From NCBI RefSeq assembly GCF_019977275.1, contig NZ_AP024650.1, forward strand, positions 868,001 through 932,000: 64,000 nucleotides of DNA, in the 5' to 3' direction. A program made the position numbers and the translations under genes. The stretch is from Arthrobacter sp. StoSoilB19 (GTDB lineage: Bacteria > Actinomycetota > Actinomycetes > Actinomycetales > Micrococcaceae). Positions 16,283-25,318 of the stretch are shown here, piece by piece. How positions within the stretch are numbered: the first letter of the stretch is position 1; each line of letters starts with the position of its first letter. A model generated the notes under the pieces. The model searched no databases and was not told the DNA's origin. It worked only from the letters and a program-made list of their open reading frames with translations.

Positions 16283-17287
16283 GTGACCCACGAGCTTCTT
16301 ACGATCGGGCGCATCAGCGTTGATATCTACCCGAACGACATCGGGGTTGGCCTGGAGGACGTTAATTCCTTCGGCAAATACCTTGGCGGTTCGCCCTCCA
16401 ACGTCGCTGTTGCCGCCGCCCGCCACGGACGCCGCACCGGGGTCATTACCCGGACCGGGGATGATCCGTTCGGCGCCTACCTGCACCGCGAGCTGCGTAA
16501 GTTCAACGTCGATGACGCCTTTGTTACCCCGGTGAAGGACTGGCCCACGGCGGTGACCTTCTGCGCGATCAAGCCGGCCACGGACGAGTTCCCGCTGTAC
16601 TTCTACGGCCGGTTCCCCACCGCTCCGGACCTGCAGATCAAGGCTGAAGAGCTGGACCTGGACGCCATCCGTGAGGCCGGGATCTTTTGGTCCACGGTGA
16701 CCGGCCTGTGCCAGGAGCCCTCGCGATCAGCGCACATTGCCGCGCATGAGGCGCGGCCGCGGACCGGGCTGGCTGAGGGCCAGTTCACCATCCTGGACCT
16801 GGATTACCGGCCGATGTTCTGGGCTTCCGAGGAGGAGGCCCGGGCCGAGGTTGCCAAGGTCCTGCCGCACGTCACGGTCGCGATCGGCAACGACAAGGAA
16901 TGTGCCGTGGCAGTCGGCGAGGGGACTCCCGATGAGCAGGCGGACCGCCTGCTCGCTGCCGGCGTGGAAATCGCCGTCGTCAAGCTCGGCCCCGAAGGCG
17001 TGATGGCCAAGACCCGCACCGAACGCGTGGTCTCCGCGCCCGTCCCGGTGGAAACCCTCAACGGCTTGGGTGCCGGCGACTCCTTTGGCGGCGCCTTCTG
17101 CCACGGACTCCTCTCCGGCTGGCCGCTGGCACAGGTCCTGGACTACGCCAACGCCGCCGGCGCCATCGTCGCCTCACGCCTTTCCTGCGCCGACGCCATG
17201 CCGACGCCGGAGGAGGTCACCTCGCTGCTGGCCGAACGCGGCCGCGCGGTTCCGGGCGCCTCGATTCCCGAAGGAGCAGCACTGTGA
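16283..17287 (+). CDS. iolC: 5-dehydro-2-deoxygluconokinase
   Basis: A PfkB-family sugar kinase of 334 residues that phosphorylates 2-deoxy-5-keto-gluconate in myo-inositol catabolism. It shows the substrate-side motif FGKYLGGSPSNVAVAAARHG and the catalytic Asp loop NGLGAGDSFGGAFCHGLL. GTG 16283 fits the family N-terminus (THELLTIGRISVDIYP) and has AGAAAGG upstream; the open frame before it encodes no recognisable sequence. It is the first gene of the iol operon and overlaps the next gene as GTGA. Confidence 0.93.
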   Translation: MTHELLTIGRISVDIYPNDIGVGLEDVNSFGKYLGGSPSNVAVAAARHGRRTGVITRTGDDPFGAYLHRELRKFNVDDAFVTPVKDWPTAVTFCAIKPATDEFPLYFYGRFPTAPDLQIKAEELDLDAIREAGIFWSTVTGLCQEPSRSAHIAAHEARPRTGLAEGQFTILDLDYRPMFWASEEEARAEVAKVLPHVTVAIGNDKECAVAVGEGTPDEQADRLLAAGVEIAVVKLGPEGVMAKTRTERVVSAPVPVETLNGLGAGDSFGGAFCHGLLSGWPLAQVLDYANAAGAIVASRLSCADAMPTPEEVTSLLAERGRAVPGASIPEGAAL

Positions 17288-18219
17288 CCCTCACCTCTCT
17301 TGCTTCCAACAACGCTGTGGACGACGATCCGCGCCGCTATGAGCACCTGAGCACTATACGGCTGGAAGACCCTGGTGCCGTGGCCCGGGCGGCCAAGTCC
17401 CGCCGGCGCCACCCCGGCCTGAAGTCGGGGCGGCAGAACTTCATCGTCGCCGCCGACCACCCCGCCCGCGGCGCCCTTGCCGTCGGCAGCGACCCCGTGG
17501 CCATGGCTGACCGGCGTCAGCTGCTGGACCGGCTGCAGATCGCCCTGGCCAACCCCGCCGTCGACGGTGTCCTGGCGTCCCCGGACATCATGGACGACCT
17601 GCTGCTGCTGGGCGCCCTGGACGGCAAGCTGGTCTTCGGTTCCATGAACCGCGGCGGCCTCTCCGGGCTGGTCAACGAGTTCGATGACCGCTTCACCGGC
17701 CACACCGCCGCCGCTCTGGAGGCCCTGGGTGCTGACGGCGGCAAGATGCTCACCCGCATCTGCCTGGGCGACCCCGACACCGTGGCCACCCTGGAAGCGA
17801 CCGCCAAGGCCATCGATTCGCTGGCGGAGCGCAAGCTGATTGCCATGGTGGAACCGTTCCTGTCGGTCCGGGAAAACGGCCGCGTCCGCAACGATCTGTC
17901 CACCAACGCCGTGATCAAGTCCATCGCCATCGCAGAGGGGCTGGGCTCCACCAGTGCCTACACCTGGATGAAGCTTCCCGTCGTGGCGGAGATGGAACGC
18001 GTCATGGCGGCCACCACCATGCCCACCGTCCTTCTGGGTGGAGACCCGGATGGGTCCCAGGACGAGGTCTTTGCGTCCTGGCAGGCGGCACTGGCGCTCC
18101 CGGGCGTCCAGGGCCTCACTGTTGGCCGGACGCTCCTGTACCCGGCCGACGGAGACGTCGCCGGCGCCGTCGCCAGCGCCGCTTCGCTCCTGAACCACAC
18201 CACGGAAGTATCGGAGTAG
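17284..18219 (+). CDS. Cgl0159-family (beta/alpha)8 aldolase, probable IolJ-type aldolase
   Basis: The 311-residue TIM-barrel protein resembles the Cgl0159 group found in actinobacterial inositol clusters. It has barrel strands such as NFIVAADHPARGALAVG, GVLASPDIMDD, KMLTRICLGD, AMVEPFLS and TTMPTVLLGGDPDG. No other aldolase lies in the cluster, so it most likely cleaves 6-phospho-5-dehydro-2-deoxygluconate to dihydroxyacetone phosphate and malonate semialdehyde, the step done by IolJ elsewhere. That assignment is by position and fold. It overlaps iolC by 4 bases, which suggests tight coupling. Confidence 0.82.
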   Translation: MTLTSLASNNAVDDDPRRYEHLSTIRLEDPGAVARAAKSRRRHPGLKSGRQNFIVAADHPARGALAVGSDPVAMADRRQLLDRLQIALANPAVDGVLASPDIMDDLLLLGALDGKLVFGSMNRGGLSGLVNEFDDRFTGHTAAALEALGADGGKMLTRICLGDPDTVATLEATAKAIDSLAERKLIAMVEPFLSVRENGRVRNDLSTNAVIKSIAIAEGLGSTSAYTWMKLPVVAEMERVMAATTMPTVLLGGDPDGSQDEVFASWQAALALPGVQGLTVGRTLLYPADGDVAGAVASAASLLNHTTEVSE

Positions 18220-18226
18220 CCTCCCC

Positions 18227-20179
18227 ATGGACACAACAGGAACGCGCAGGATGACGGTGGCCCAGGCCGTCGTCGAATACCTGTCCAAGCAATACACCGT
18301 CGACAAGGTGGGCGGTGTGGACTACCGGGAGCGGCTGATCCCCGGCACGTTCGGTATTTTCGGGCACGGTAACGTTGCCGGTGTGGGGCAGGCCCTGAAG
18401 CAGTACCAGCAGCTGGACCCGGCCATCATGCCGTACTACCAGGGCCGGAACGAACAGGCCCAGGCGCACCAGGCCGTGGGGTATGCCCGGCATACCCGCC
18501 GCCGCCAGACCTTCGCCATCAGCACCTCGATCGGCCCGGGGTCCTCCAACCTGCTGACCGGTGCCGCTTTGGCCACGACGAACCGGCTGCCGGTGCTGCT
18601 GCTGCCCAGCGACACGTTCGCCACCCGCGCGGCAGACCCCGTGCTGCAGCAGCTCGAACAGCCCTACGCCTACGACATCACCGTTAATGACGCCTTCCGG
18701 CCACTGTCCAAGTTCTTCGACCGCGTCACCCGCCCGGAACAGCTGTTCTCCGCGTTCCACCACGGCCTGCGTGTCCTGACGGATCCGGCGGAGACCGGCG
18801 CCGTAACCATCTCGCTGCCTCAGGATGTCCAGGCCGAGGCGTTCGATGTCCCCGAGGAGTTCCTGGCCGAGCGGGAGTGGCGGATCCGCCGCCCCGACGC
18901 GGACGACGACGACATCGCCCGTGCCGCCGCGGCCATCCGTGCCGCGAAGCGCCCGCTGATCATCGCCGGCGGCGGCGTCCTCTACGCCTACGCCAACGAC
19001 GAGCTCGCAAAGCTCGCCCAGCTGACGGGCATCCCGGTAGGCAACACGCAGGCCGGCGTCGGCGTCCTGCCGTGGGACCACCAGTTCAGCCTGGGTGCCA
19101 TCGGCTCCACCGGTACGACGGCGGCCAACGCCATCGCTGCCGACGCCGACCTGATCATCGGCATCGGCACCCGCTACGAGGACTTCACCACCGCGTCACG
19201 CACAGCGTTCCAGAACCCCGGGGTGCGCTTCATCAACATCAACGTTGCCCCGATCGACGCGTACAAGCACGGCACCACGCTGCCGATCGTCGCCGATGCC
19301 CGCAAGGCACTGGTCAAGCTCAACGCAGCACTGGGCGGCTACCGGGTAGGCGCCGACCTGGAGCAGAAGGTCGCCGCCGAGAAAAAGCGCTGGAACGCCA
19401 CTGTGGACGAGGCCTTTGACACCCGCTACACCCCGCTGCCGGCACAGAACGAAATCATCGGCGCCGCCAACCGGGCCATGGACGCTGCGGATGTGGTGAT
19501 TTGCGCGGCCGGGTCCCTGCCCGGGGACCTGCACAAGATGTGGCGTGTCCGGGACCCGTTCGGCTACCACGTCGAATATGCCTACTCCTGCATGGGCTAC
19601 GAAATCCCCGGCGGCCTCGGGGTCAAGCGCGCAGCCCTGGCCGAAGCCGCGCGCGGCGGCGAGCAGCGGGACGTCGTGGTGATGGTGGGGGATGGCTCCT
19701 ACCTGATGATGCACACCGAACTGGTCACCGCCGTCGCCGAACGCATCAAACTGATCGTGGTCCTGATCCAGAACCATGGATACGCCTCCATCGGCTCCCT
19801 GTCCGAATCCCTGGGCTCGCAGCGCTTCGGCACCCGCTACCGGGCCCTGGACGAAGAACAGCACAGCTTCGACGAAGGGGACACCCTGCCGGTGGACCTG
19901 GCCCTGAACGCCGAGTCCCTGGGCGTGAAGGTCATCCGGATCGAACCCGGGGAGAAGGTGATCGCCGAACTGGAGCAGGCCATCCGCGACGCCAAGGCCG
20001 CCCCCGAGGGCAGCGGGCCCATCCTCATCCATGTCGAGTCCGATCCGCTCCTGGACGCACCATCCTCCGAGTCCTGGTGGGACGTTCCGGTCGCGCAGGT
20101 TTCCGAACTGGATTCCACCAAGCAGGCCTTCCATACCTACGTCGACCACAAGTCCCGCCAGCGCAAATTGCTCGGCTAA
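18227..20179 (+). CDS. iolD: 3D-(3,5/4)-trihydroxycyclohexane-1,2-dione acylhydrolase
   Basis: A ThDP-dependent ring-opening enzyme of inositol catabolism, 650 residues. The catalytic Glu is in YYQGRNEQAQAHQAVGYAR, and the ThDP/Mg motif starts at VMVGDGSYLMM and ends near IQNHGYASIG. A central domain (PLIIAGGGVLYAY) and the family-specific C-terminal region are present. Length and order after iolC match known clusters. It starts 7 bases after the aldolase gene. Confidence 0.95.
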   Translation: MDTTGTRRMTVAQAVVEYLSKQYTVDKVGGVDYRERLIPGTFGIFGHGNVAGVGQALKQYQQLDPAIMPYYQGRNEQAQAHQAVGYARHTRRRQTFAISTSIGPGSSNLLTGAALATTNRLPVLLLPSDTFATRAADPVLQQLEQPYAYDITVNDAFRPLSKFFDRVTRPEQLFSAFHHGLRVLTDPAETGAVTISLPQDVQAEAFDVPEEFLAEREWRIRRPDADDDDIARAAAAIRAAKRPLIIAGGGVLYAYANDELAKLAQLTGIPVGNTQAGVGVLPWDHQFSLGAIGSTGTTAANAIAADADLIIGIGTRYEDFTTASRTAFQNPGVRFININVAPIDAYKHGTTLPIVADARKALVKLNAALGGYRVGADLEQKVAAEKKRWNATVDEAFDTRYTPLPAQNEIIGAANRAMDAADVVICAAGSLPGDLHKMWRVRDPFGYHVEYAYSCMGYEIPGGLGVKRAALAEAARGGEQRDVVVMVGDGSYLMMHTELVTAVAERIKLIVVLIQNHGYASIGSLSESLGSQRFGTRYRALDEEQHSFDEGDTLPVDLALNAESLGVKVIRIEPGEKVIAELEQAIRDAKAAPEGSGPILIHVESDPLLDAPSSESWWDVPVAQVSELDSTKQAFHTYVDHKSRQRKLLG

Positions 20180-20216
20180 CCCTCCTCCAGACACCCCCCC
20201 TCAAGGAAGAGTCCCC

Positions 20217-21743
20217 ATGACTGCCACCACCCAGACCACCGATACCCAGACCACCGTGATCAACCACTTCATCAACGGCGCCGAAACCGCCGGCGCTGGC
20301 GACCGCACCACCCTTGTGTACAACCCGGCCACTGGGGCCGTGACCGGCGAGCTGCGCCTGGCCAACCGCGCCGACCTTGACGCCGCCGTCGCCGCCGCCC
20401 GGAAGGCTGCCGACAGCTGGGGTGACATCTCCCTGGCCAAGCGCACCGCCGTTTTGTTCAAGTTCCGCGAACTCGTCGCCGCCCACGTGGACGACCTCGC
20501 TGAACTAATCACGGCCGAGCACGGCAAGGTCCTCTCCGACGCCAAGGGCGAAATCGGCCGCGGCCTGGAAGTCATCGAGTACGCCTGCGGCATCCCCACC
20601 CTGCTCAAGGGCGACTACTCGGACCAGGTCTCCACCGGTATCGACGTGTTCAACTTCCGCGAGCCCCTCGGCGTGGTCGCCGGCATCACCCCGTTCAACT
20701 TCCCGGTCATGGTGCCGCTGTGGATGGCCCCGATGGCGATCGCCACCGGCAACGCCTTCATCCTCAAGCCCTCCGAGCGCGACCCCTCCGCGTCCCTGCT
20801 GCTGGCCAAGCTCTGGAAGGAAGCCGGCCTGCCCGACGGCGTGTTCCAGGTCTTGCACGGCGACAAGGAAACCGTCGACGGGCTGCTCACCCACCCGGAC
20901 GTGGACGGCATCTCCTTCGTCGGGTCCACCCCGATCGCCCAGTACGTCCACGAAACCGCCACCAAACACGGCAAGCGCGTCCAGGCCCTGGGCGGGGCGA
21001 AGAACCACGCCATCATCCTGCCCGACGCCGACCTGGACAACGCCGCCGACCACCTCGCCGCCGCCGCCTTCGGCTCCGCCGGCGAACGCTGCATGGCCAT
21101 CTCCGTCGCCGTCGCCGTCGGGGACGCCGCCGACCTTCTGGTCAAGAAAGTCGAAGAACGCGCCCTGGCCGTGAAGGTCAACAACGGCACCGCCCCCGAC
21201 GCCGAAATGGGGCCGGTCATCACCCCGGCCTCCAAGGAACGCATCGTCAAGATTGTCACTGAGGCGGAAACTGCCGGCGCGGCCATGGTGGTGGACGGCC
21301 GCGACCTGGTGGTCCCCGGCCACGAGAACGGCTTCTGGGTGGGGCCTACCGTGATCGACCACGTCAAGACCGAAATGACGGCTTACACGGAAGAGATCTT
21401 CGGGCCGGTCCTCGTGGTGGTCCGCGTTGACACCCTCGAAGACGGCATCAAGCTGATCAACGCCAACCCCTACGGCAACGGCACCGCCATCTTCACCTCC
21501 TCCGGCGCCGCCGCCCGCAAGTTCCAGCGCTCCGTCACCGTCGGCATGATCGGCATCAACGTGCCCCTCCCGGTCCCCGTGGCCTACCACTCCTTCGGCG
21601 GCTGGAAAGCATCCCTCTTCGGCGACAAACACATCTACGGCCCCGAAGGCGTCTCCTTCTACACCCGCGGCAAAGTCGTCACCTCCCGCTGGCCCGAAAC
21701 CCACCACGCCTCCGAAGCCTCCTACAACTTCCCGTCCAACTAA
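20217..21743 (+). CDS. iolA: (Methyl)malonate-semialdehyde dehydrogenase, CoA-acylating
   Basis: An aldehyde dehydrogenase of 508 residues that converts malonate semialdehyde to acetyl-CoA and CO2, the last step of the inositol route. It has GITPFNFPVMVPLWM, the catalytic Cys in GSAGERCMAISVA, and VGMIGINVPLPVPVAYHSFG, which is diagnostic for the MmsA/IolA subgroup. ATG 20217 has AAGGAAGAG upstream; the in-frame region before it overlaps iolD and is not coding. Confidence 0.95.
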   Translation: MTATTQTTDTQTTVINHFINGAETAGAGDRTTLVYNPATGAVTGELRLANRADLDAAVAAARKAADSWGDISLAKRTAVLFKFRELVAAHVDDLAELITAEHGKVLSDAKGEIGRGLEVIEYACGIPTLLKGDYSDQVSTGIDVFNFREPLGVVAGITPFNFPVMVPLWMAPMAIATGNAFILKPSERDPSASLLLAKLWKEAGLPDGVFQVLHGDKETVDGLLTHPDVDGISFVGSTPIAQYVHETATKHGKRVQALGGAKNHAIILPDADLDNAADHLAAAAFGSAGERCMAISVAVAVGDAADLLVKKVEERALAVKVNNGTAPDAEMGPVITPASKERIVKIVTEAETAGAAMVVDGRDLVVPGHENGFWVGPTVIDHVKTEMTAYTEEIFGPVLVVVRVDTLEDGIKLINANPYGNGTAIFTSSGAAARKFQRSVTVGMIGINVPLPVPVAYHSFGGWKASLFGDKHIYGPEGVSFYTRGKVVTSRWPETHHASEASYNFPSN

Positions 21744-21765
21744 CACCCAGAGAGACAACGCTGTC

Positions 21766-22677
21766 ATGACTGAGAACAAGCTGATCATCGGCACGGCGCC
21801 GGACTCCTGGGGCGTCTGGTTTGCGGACGATCCGAAGCAGACCCCGTGGGAACGCTTCCTCGACGAAGTGGCCGAGTCCGGCTACAAGTGGATCGAACTT
21901 GGCCCGTACGGCTACCTTCCCACCGACCCAGCCCGCCTGGCGGAGGAACTCAAGCAGCGCGACCTGAAAGTCACCGCCGGCACCGTGTTCACCGCCTTCC
22001 ACCGCGGCGTGGACCAGTGGGAGACCGCCTGGGAGCCGGCCCGCAAGGTCGCCGAACTCACCGCGGCAATGGGCGGCGGGCACATCGTGGTCATTCCGGC
22101 CATGTGGCGCGACGACGTCACCGGCGAGGCCGTGGAGAGCGGCACCTTGAGCGACAAGGCCTGGAGCGACCTGTTCACCGGCCACAACCGCCTGGGCAAG
22201 ACCCTGCTGGAGGACTTCGGCCTGAAGCAGCAGTTCCACTCCCACGCTGACTCCCACGTTGGCGCGCAGGAGGACATCGAAACGCTGCTGGCAGCTACCG
22301 ATCCGCAGTACCTGAACCTCTGCCTGGACACCGGCCACGCGGAATACTGCGGTGCCTCCAGCCTGGAGCTCATCAAGAACTACCCGGACCGCATCGGCTA
22401 CCTGCATTTGAAGCAGATCAATCCGGACATCCTCAGGCGAGTCAACGAGGAAAACATGACCTGGGCCGCGGCCAACCTCGCCGGCGTCATGACCGAACCG
22501 CCGAGCGGGCTGCCCGACCTCCGCGCTGTCATCGAGGCCGTGGAAGCCCTGAACCGCCCCATCTTCGGGATCGTGGAACAGGACATGTACCCGGTTGCCT
22601 TCGACGTCCCGATGCCGATCGCCAAGCGCACCCGCAACTACCTGCTGACCTGCGGCTCCCGCACCGCCGTCAACTGA
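21766..22677 (+). CDS. iolE: Inosose dehydratase-like TIM-barrel protein
   Basis: The 303-residue AP_endonuc_2-type barrel begins IIGTAPDSWGVWF, the signature of IolE, followed by YKWIELGPYGYLP. Metal-site residues include His in QFHSHADSHVG, Asp in CLDTGHAEY and Glu near FGIVEQDMYP. IolE dehydrates 2-keto-myo-inositol to the dione used by IolD. IolH and IolI are related barrels, so a minor uncertainty remains. It lies between iolA and iolG. Confidence 0.88.
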   Translation: MTENKLIIGTAPDSWGVWFADDPKQTPWERFLDEVAESGYKWIELGPYGYLPTDPARLAEELKQRDLKVTAGTVFTAFHRGVDQWETAWEPARKVAELTAAMGGGHIVVIPAMWRDDVTGEAVESGTLSDKAWSDLFTGHNRLGKTLLEDFGLKQQFHSHADSHVGAQEDIETLLAATDPQYLNLCLDTGHAEYCGASSLELIKNYPDRIGYLHLKQINPDILRRVNEENMTWAAANLAGVMTEPPSGLPDLRAVIEAVEALNRPIFGIVEQDMYPVAFDVPMPIAKRTRNYLLTCGSRTAVN

Positions 22678-22709
22678 CCTCTTCCCGCCAACGCCAAAAG
22701 GACCAAACA

Positions 22710-23723
22710 ATGACTGAAACCCTCCGCGTCGCCGTCATCGGCGCCGGCCGCATGGGCGCCGACCACATCCAGCGCCTCAACAAGCGGATCCATGGCGCCG
22801 AAGTGGCCGCCGTCGTCGACGTCGACCTCGCCCGCGCCGAGGCCGCCGTCGAAGACATCCCCGGCGCAGTCGCCCTGGCCGACGCTGACGAAGCCCTCAA
22901 CAACGGCGACGTCAACGCCGTTCTCATCGCCACCCCGGGCTTCCTGCATCAGGACATCCTGCTCAAGGCCATCGCCAGGGACATTCCGATCCTCTGCGAA
23001 AAGCCGCTGACCCCGGACGCCGAATCCTCCTGGAAGATTGTCGAAGCCGAAGTGGCGCTGGGCCACCAGCGCATCCAAGTGGGCTTCATGCGCCGCTTCG
23101 ACGCCGAATACGCAGCGCTCCGCTCCATCATCCGCAACCATGAGCTGGGCGAACTGCTGATGCTGCACCACCAGCACCGCAACCCCAACACCCCTGAGGG
23201 CTTCACCAACGAGATGCTCATCAATGACTCCGTGGTCCACGAATTCGACGCCATCCGGTTCTTCACCGGCGAGGAAATCACCAGCATCCAGGTCCGGCTG
23301 GGCAAGCCCACCCGCAATGCTCCCAACGGCCAGCACGACCCCCAGCACGTCCTGATCGAGACCGAGTCCGGCGTCCTGGCGGACGTCGAGATCTACGTCA
23401 ACGCCAAATTCGGTTACGAGGTGGCCACCCAGGCCTCCTTCGAGGACGGCATCGTCAGCATCGGCGGCGACAAGGGTCCCTACACCCGCAGTTCCGGCCG
23501 CTGGGGCGGCAGCGTCACCCCAGGCTTCGAAGAGCGTTTCGGCGCCGCATACGACGTCGAAATCCAGTCATGGGTGGACGCTGCACTGAGGGGCGAAATC
23601 GGTGGCCCCTCCGCCTGGGACGGGTACGCCACCGCGGCATGCTGCGAGGCAGGCGTCGAGGCGCAGAAGAACGGCGAAAAGGTCGCCGTGAAGCTGGCTG
23701 CGAAGCCCGACCTCTACAAGTAG
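22710..23723 (+). CDS. iolG: Myo-inositol 2-dehydrogenase (Gfo/Idh/MocA family)
   Basis: The 337-residue protein has the N-terminal Rossmann motif VIGAGRMGADHIQRL, the family EKP motif in PILCEKPLTPDAE, and the substrate His/Asp helix NDSVVHEFDAIRFF. It oxidises myo-inositol to 2-keto-myo-inositol with NAD and so is the entry enzyme. It is the last intact gene of the plus-strand iol operon. The remnant transporter begins about 25 bases later. Confidence 0.93.
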   Translation: MTETLRVAVIGAGRMGADHIQRLNKRIHGAEVAAVVDVDLARAEAAVEDIPGAVALADADEALNNGDVNAVLIATPGFLHQDILLKAIARDIPILCEKPLTPDAESSWKIVEAEVALGHQRIQVGFMRRFDAEYAALRSIIRNHELGELLMLHHQHRNPNTPEGFTNEMLINDSVVHEFDAIRFFTGEEITSIQVRLGKPTRNAPNGQHDPQHVLIETESGVLADVEIYVNAKFGYEVATQASFEDGIVSIGGDKGPYTRSSGRWGGSVTPGFEERFGAAYDVEIQSWVDAALRGEIGGPSAWDGYATAACCEAGVEAQKNGEKVAVKLAAKPDLYK

Positions 23724-23746
23724 GACAGGAGAAGGGGACGGAGGGG

Positions 23747-24631
23747 AAAACGACCATACGGCAGCCCGGCAACCACCAGCGCGCCCTGCGGACCGCCACG
23801 ATCATCTCCACCTTTGGCGGCCTGCTGTTTGGCTACGACACCGGCGTAATCAACGGCGCGCTGCCCTATATGCAGCAGGATCTGGGCCTCACCCCGCTGA
23901 CCGAGGGCCTGGTGGCCTCGTCCCTGTTGTTCGGCGCCGCGTTTGGCGCCCTGTTCGGCGGCCGCCTGGCAGACCGCAACGGCAGGCGCGGGATGATCAT
24001 GGTCCTGGCAGTTGTCTTCCTGCTGGGCACCCTGGGCGGCACCTTCGCGCCGAACACCGAAGTGTTATTCGCCGCGCGGTTTATCCCGGGGCTTGCCGTG
24101 GGCGGGGCATCCGTTACCGTTCCGGTCTACCTGGCCGAGATATCGCCGCGCGACCGGCGCGGCCGGATCGTCACCCAGAACGAACTCATGATCGTCACCG
24201 GGCAGTTGCTGGCCTTCATTTTCAACGCCTACGTGGGCAACTCCTTCGGCGAATCGCACGGCATCTGGCGCTGGATGCTGGTCATCGCCACCCTGCCGGC
24301 CATCGCGCTGTGGATCGGGATGAACGTCATGCCCGAGAGTCCACGCTGGCTGGCCTCGACCCCGTTGAAGATCCGTGGGCTGAGCATGGGCGCGTCGGCC
24401 TTCCTGCTGTGGATCGTGAACTTCCTGATCGGCTTCGGCTTCCCGCAGCTGCTTGCGGCCATCGGGATCTCCAACACGTTCTTCGTGTTCGCCGTGCTGG
24501 GTGTTGGCGCCATCACCTTTGCCGCCAAATACGTGCCCGAGACCAAGGACAAAAGCCTGGAGGACCTGGAGCACTACTTCAAGAATGTGGCCGGCAGCAA
24601 GGCCGGGGCCGCCGCGGCGAAGGTTCCCTGA
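23747..24631 (+). pseudogene. Inositol/sugar-porter MFS transporter remnant (iolT-like): internal deletion and no standard start
   Basis: The frame encodes the first half of a sugar porter (FGGLLFGYDTGVINGALPYM, GGRLADRNGRRGMIMVLAV, PGLAVGGASVTVPVYLAEIS, MPESPRWLAS) and then jumps directly to PLKIRGLSMGASAFLLWIVN and the C-terminal VPETKDKSLEDLE. The central loop and about four membrane segments, roughly 150 residues compared with normal members, are missing, without a frameshift. Where a start is expected the sequence is GGAGGGG-AAA-ACG-ACC-ATA; no ATG, GTG or TTG lies in frame before segment 1. Both defects point to a dead gene. Position after iolG suggests it was the inositol importer. Confidence 0.82.
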
Positions 24632-24660
24632 CCGGACCAGCGCCCCGCTGCTCCTTGCAA

Positions 24661-24688
24661 AGCCCCTATGAGGATCCTCAAAGGGGCG
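24661..24688. terminator. Bidirectional hairpin between the iolT remnant and the MarR gene
   Basis: GCCCCT (24662-24667) pairs with AGGGGC (24682-24687), enclosing the perfect palindrome GAGGATCCTC (24670-24679). It lies in the 65-base convergent gap and could end both transcripts. Confidence 0.55.
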
Positions 24689-24696
24689 TTGCTGTC

Positions 24697-25146
24697 TTAT
24701 GCGCGCGCATGCAGCCCGGGCAGTGCGTCAACCAGCGGTGCGAGTTCCGGCATGGTCATCGCCTGGCCGAGGGCCCGCTCAAGCGTGGCATCGTGGACGG
24801 GCCGTGCTTCCTCAAGGAGGCGCAGGCCGGTGGGCGTCAGTTCCGTATAAATTCCACGGCGGTCGTCGTCGCACAGGATCCTGGTCAGGAGGCCGCGGTC
24901 CTCAAGCCGGTTCACCAGCCGGGTGGTGGCGCTGGGGCTGAGCGCCGTGGCACGCGCCAACTGCTGCATCCGCATGTGCCAGCCGTCCTGCCGGCTGAGG
25001 GCGTCCAGCACTGTGTACTCCACCACGGAGAGCTTCGACTCTGCCTGGAGGGAGCGCTCCAGCTCGCCTTCGATCAGCCCATGCAGGGCCGCCAGGGTGC
25101 GCCAGCCCTGGGCGCGGACCTCGACGGCGTCGTCCTTGATGCCCAT
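24697..25146 (-). CDS. MarR-family transcriptional regulator
   Basis: The 149-residue winged-helix protein has LSVVEYTVLDALSRQDGWHM, LARATALSPSATTRLVNRLE and the wing DDDRRGIYTELT. ATG 25146 is chosen because AAAGGAG sits just before it. It is divergent from the MFS efflux gene at 25319, with a long inverted repeat between them. It should repress that pump, and probably itself, until a small aromatic or drug-like ligand binds. Confidence 0.88.
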   Translation of the reverse strand: MGIKDDAVEVRAQGWRTLAALHGLIEGELERSLQAESKLSVVEYTVLDALSRQDGWHMRMQQLARATALSPSATTRLVNRLEDRGLLTRILCDDDRRGIYTELTPTGLRLLEEARPVHDATLERALGQAMTMPELAPLVDALPGLHARA

Positions 25147-25201
25147 GGTTGCTCCTTTACGAATTGTCCCGGCGGGAGAGCCCTCCGGCAGCCGCGGGTA
25201 G

Positions 25202-25263
25202 AGATAGTTGCTTGCGCGGCATATTTGCATGTGCAACAATAAATACCGCGCCTGCAACTATCT
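25202..25263. promoter_or_regulatory. Nested inverted repeat between the MarR and MFS genes
   Basis: AGATAGTTGCTTGCGCGG (25202-25219) is mirrored with two mismatches at 25246-25263, ending GCAACTATCT. Between the arms lies the palindrome TTGCATGTGCAA (25225-25236). The half-site AGTTGCTTGC also forms the operator of the second MarR locus at 36676. This is a strong candidate for a multi-site MarR operator controlling both divergent promoters. Confidence 0.7.
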
Positions 25264-25318
25264 TAGGCGCCTTCCACTTCACGGAACAACCACACGTACA
25301 GCTCAAAGGAGCATTCGC

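Noticed and set aside
23747..24631. The iolT-like gene as a frameshift pseudogene
   Set aside because: The reading frame is continuous across the junction, so the damage is an in-frame deletion plus missing start, not a frameshift.
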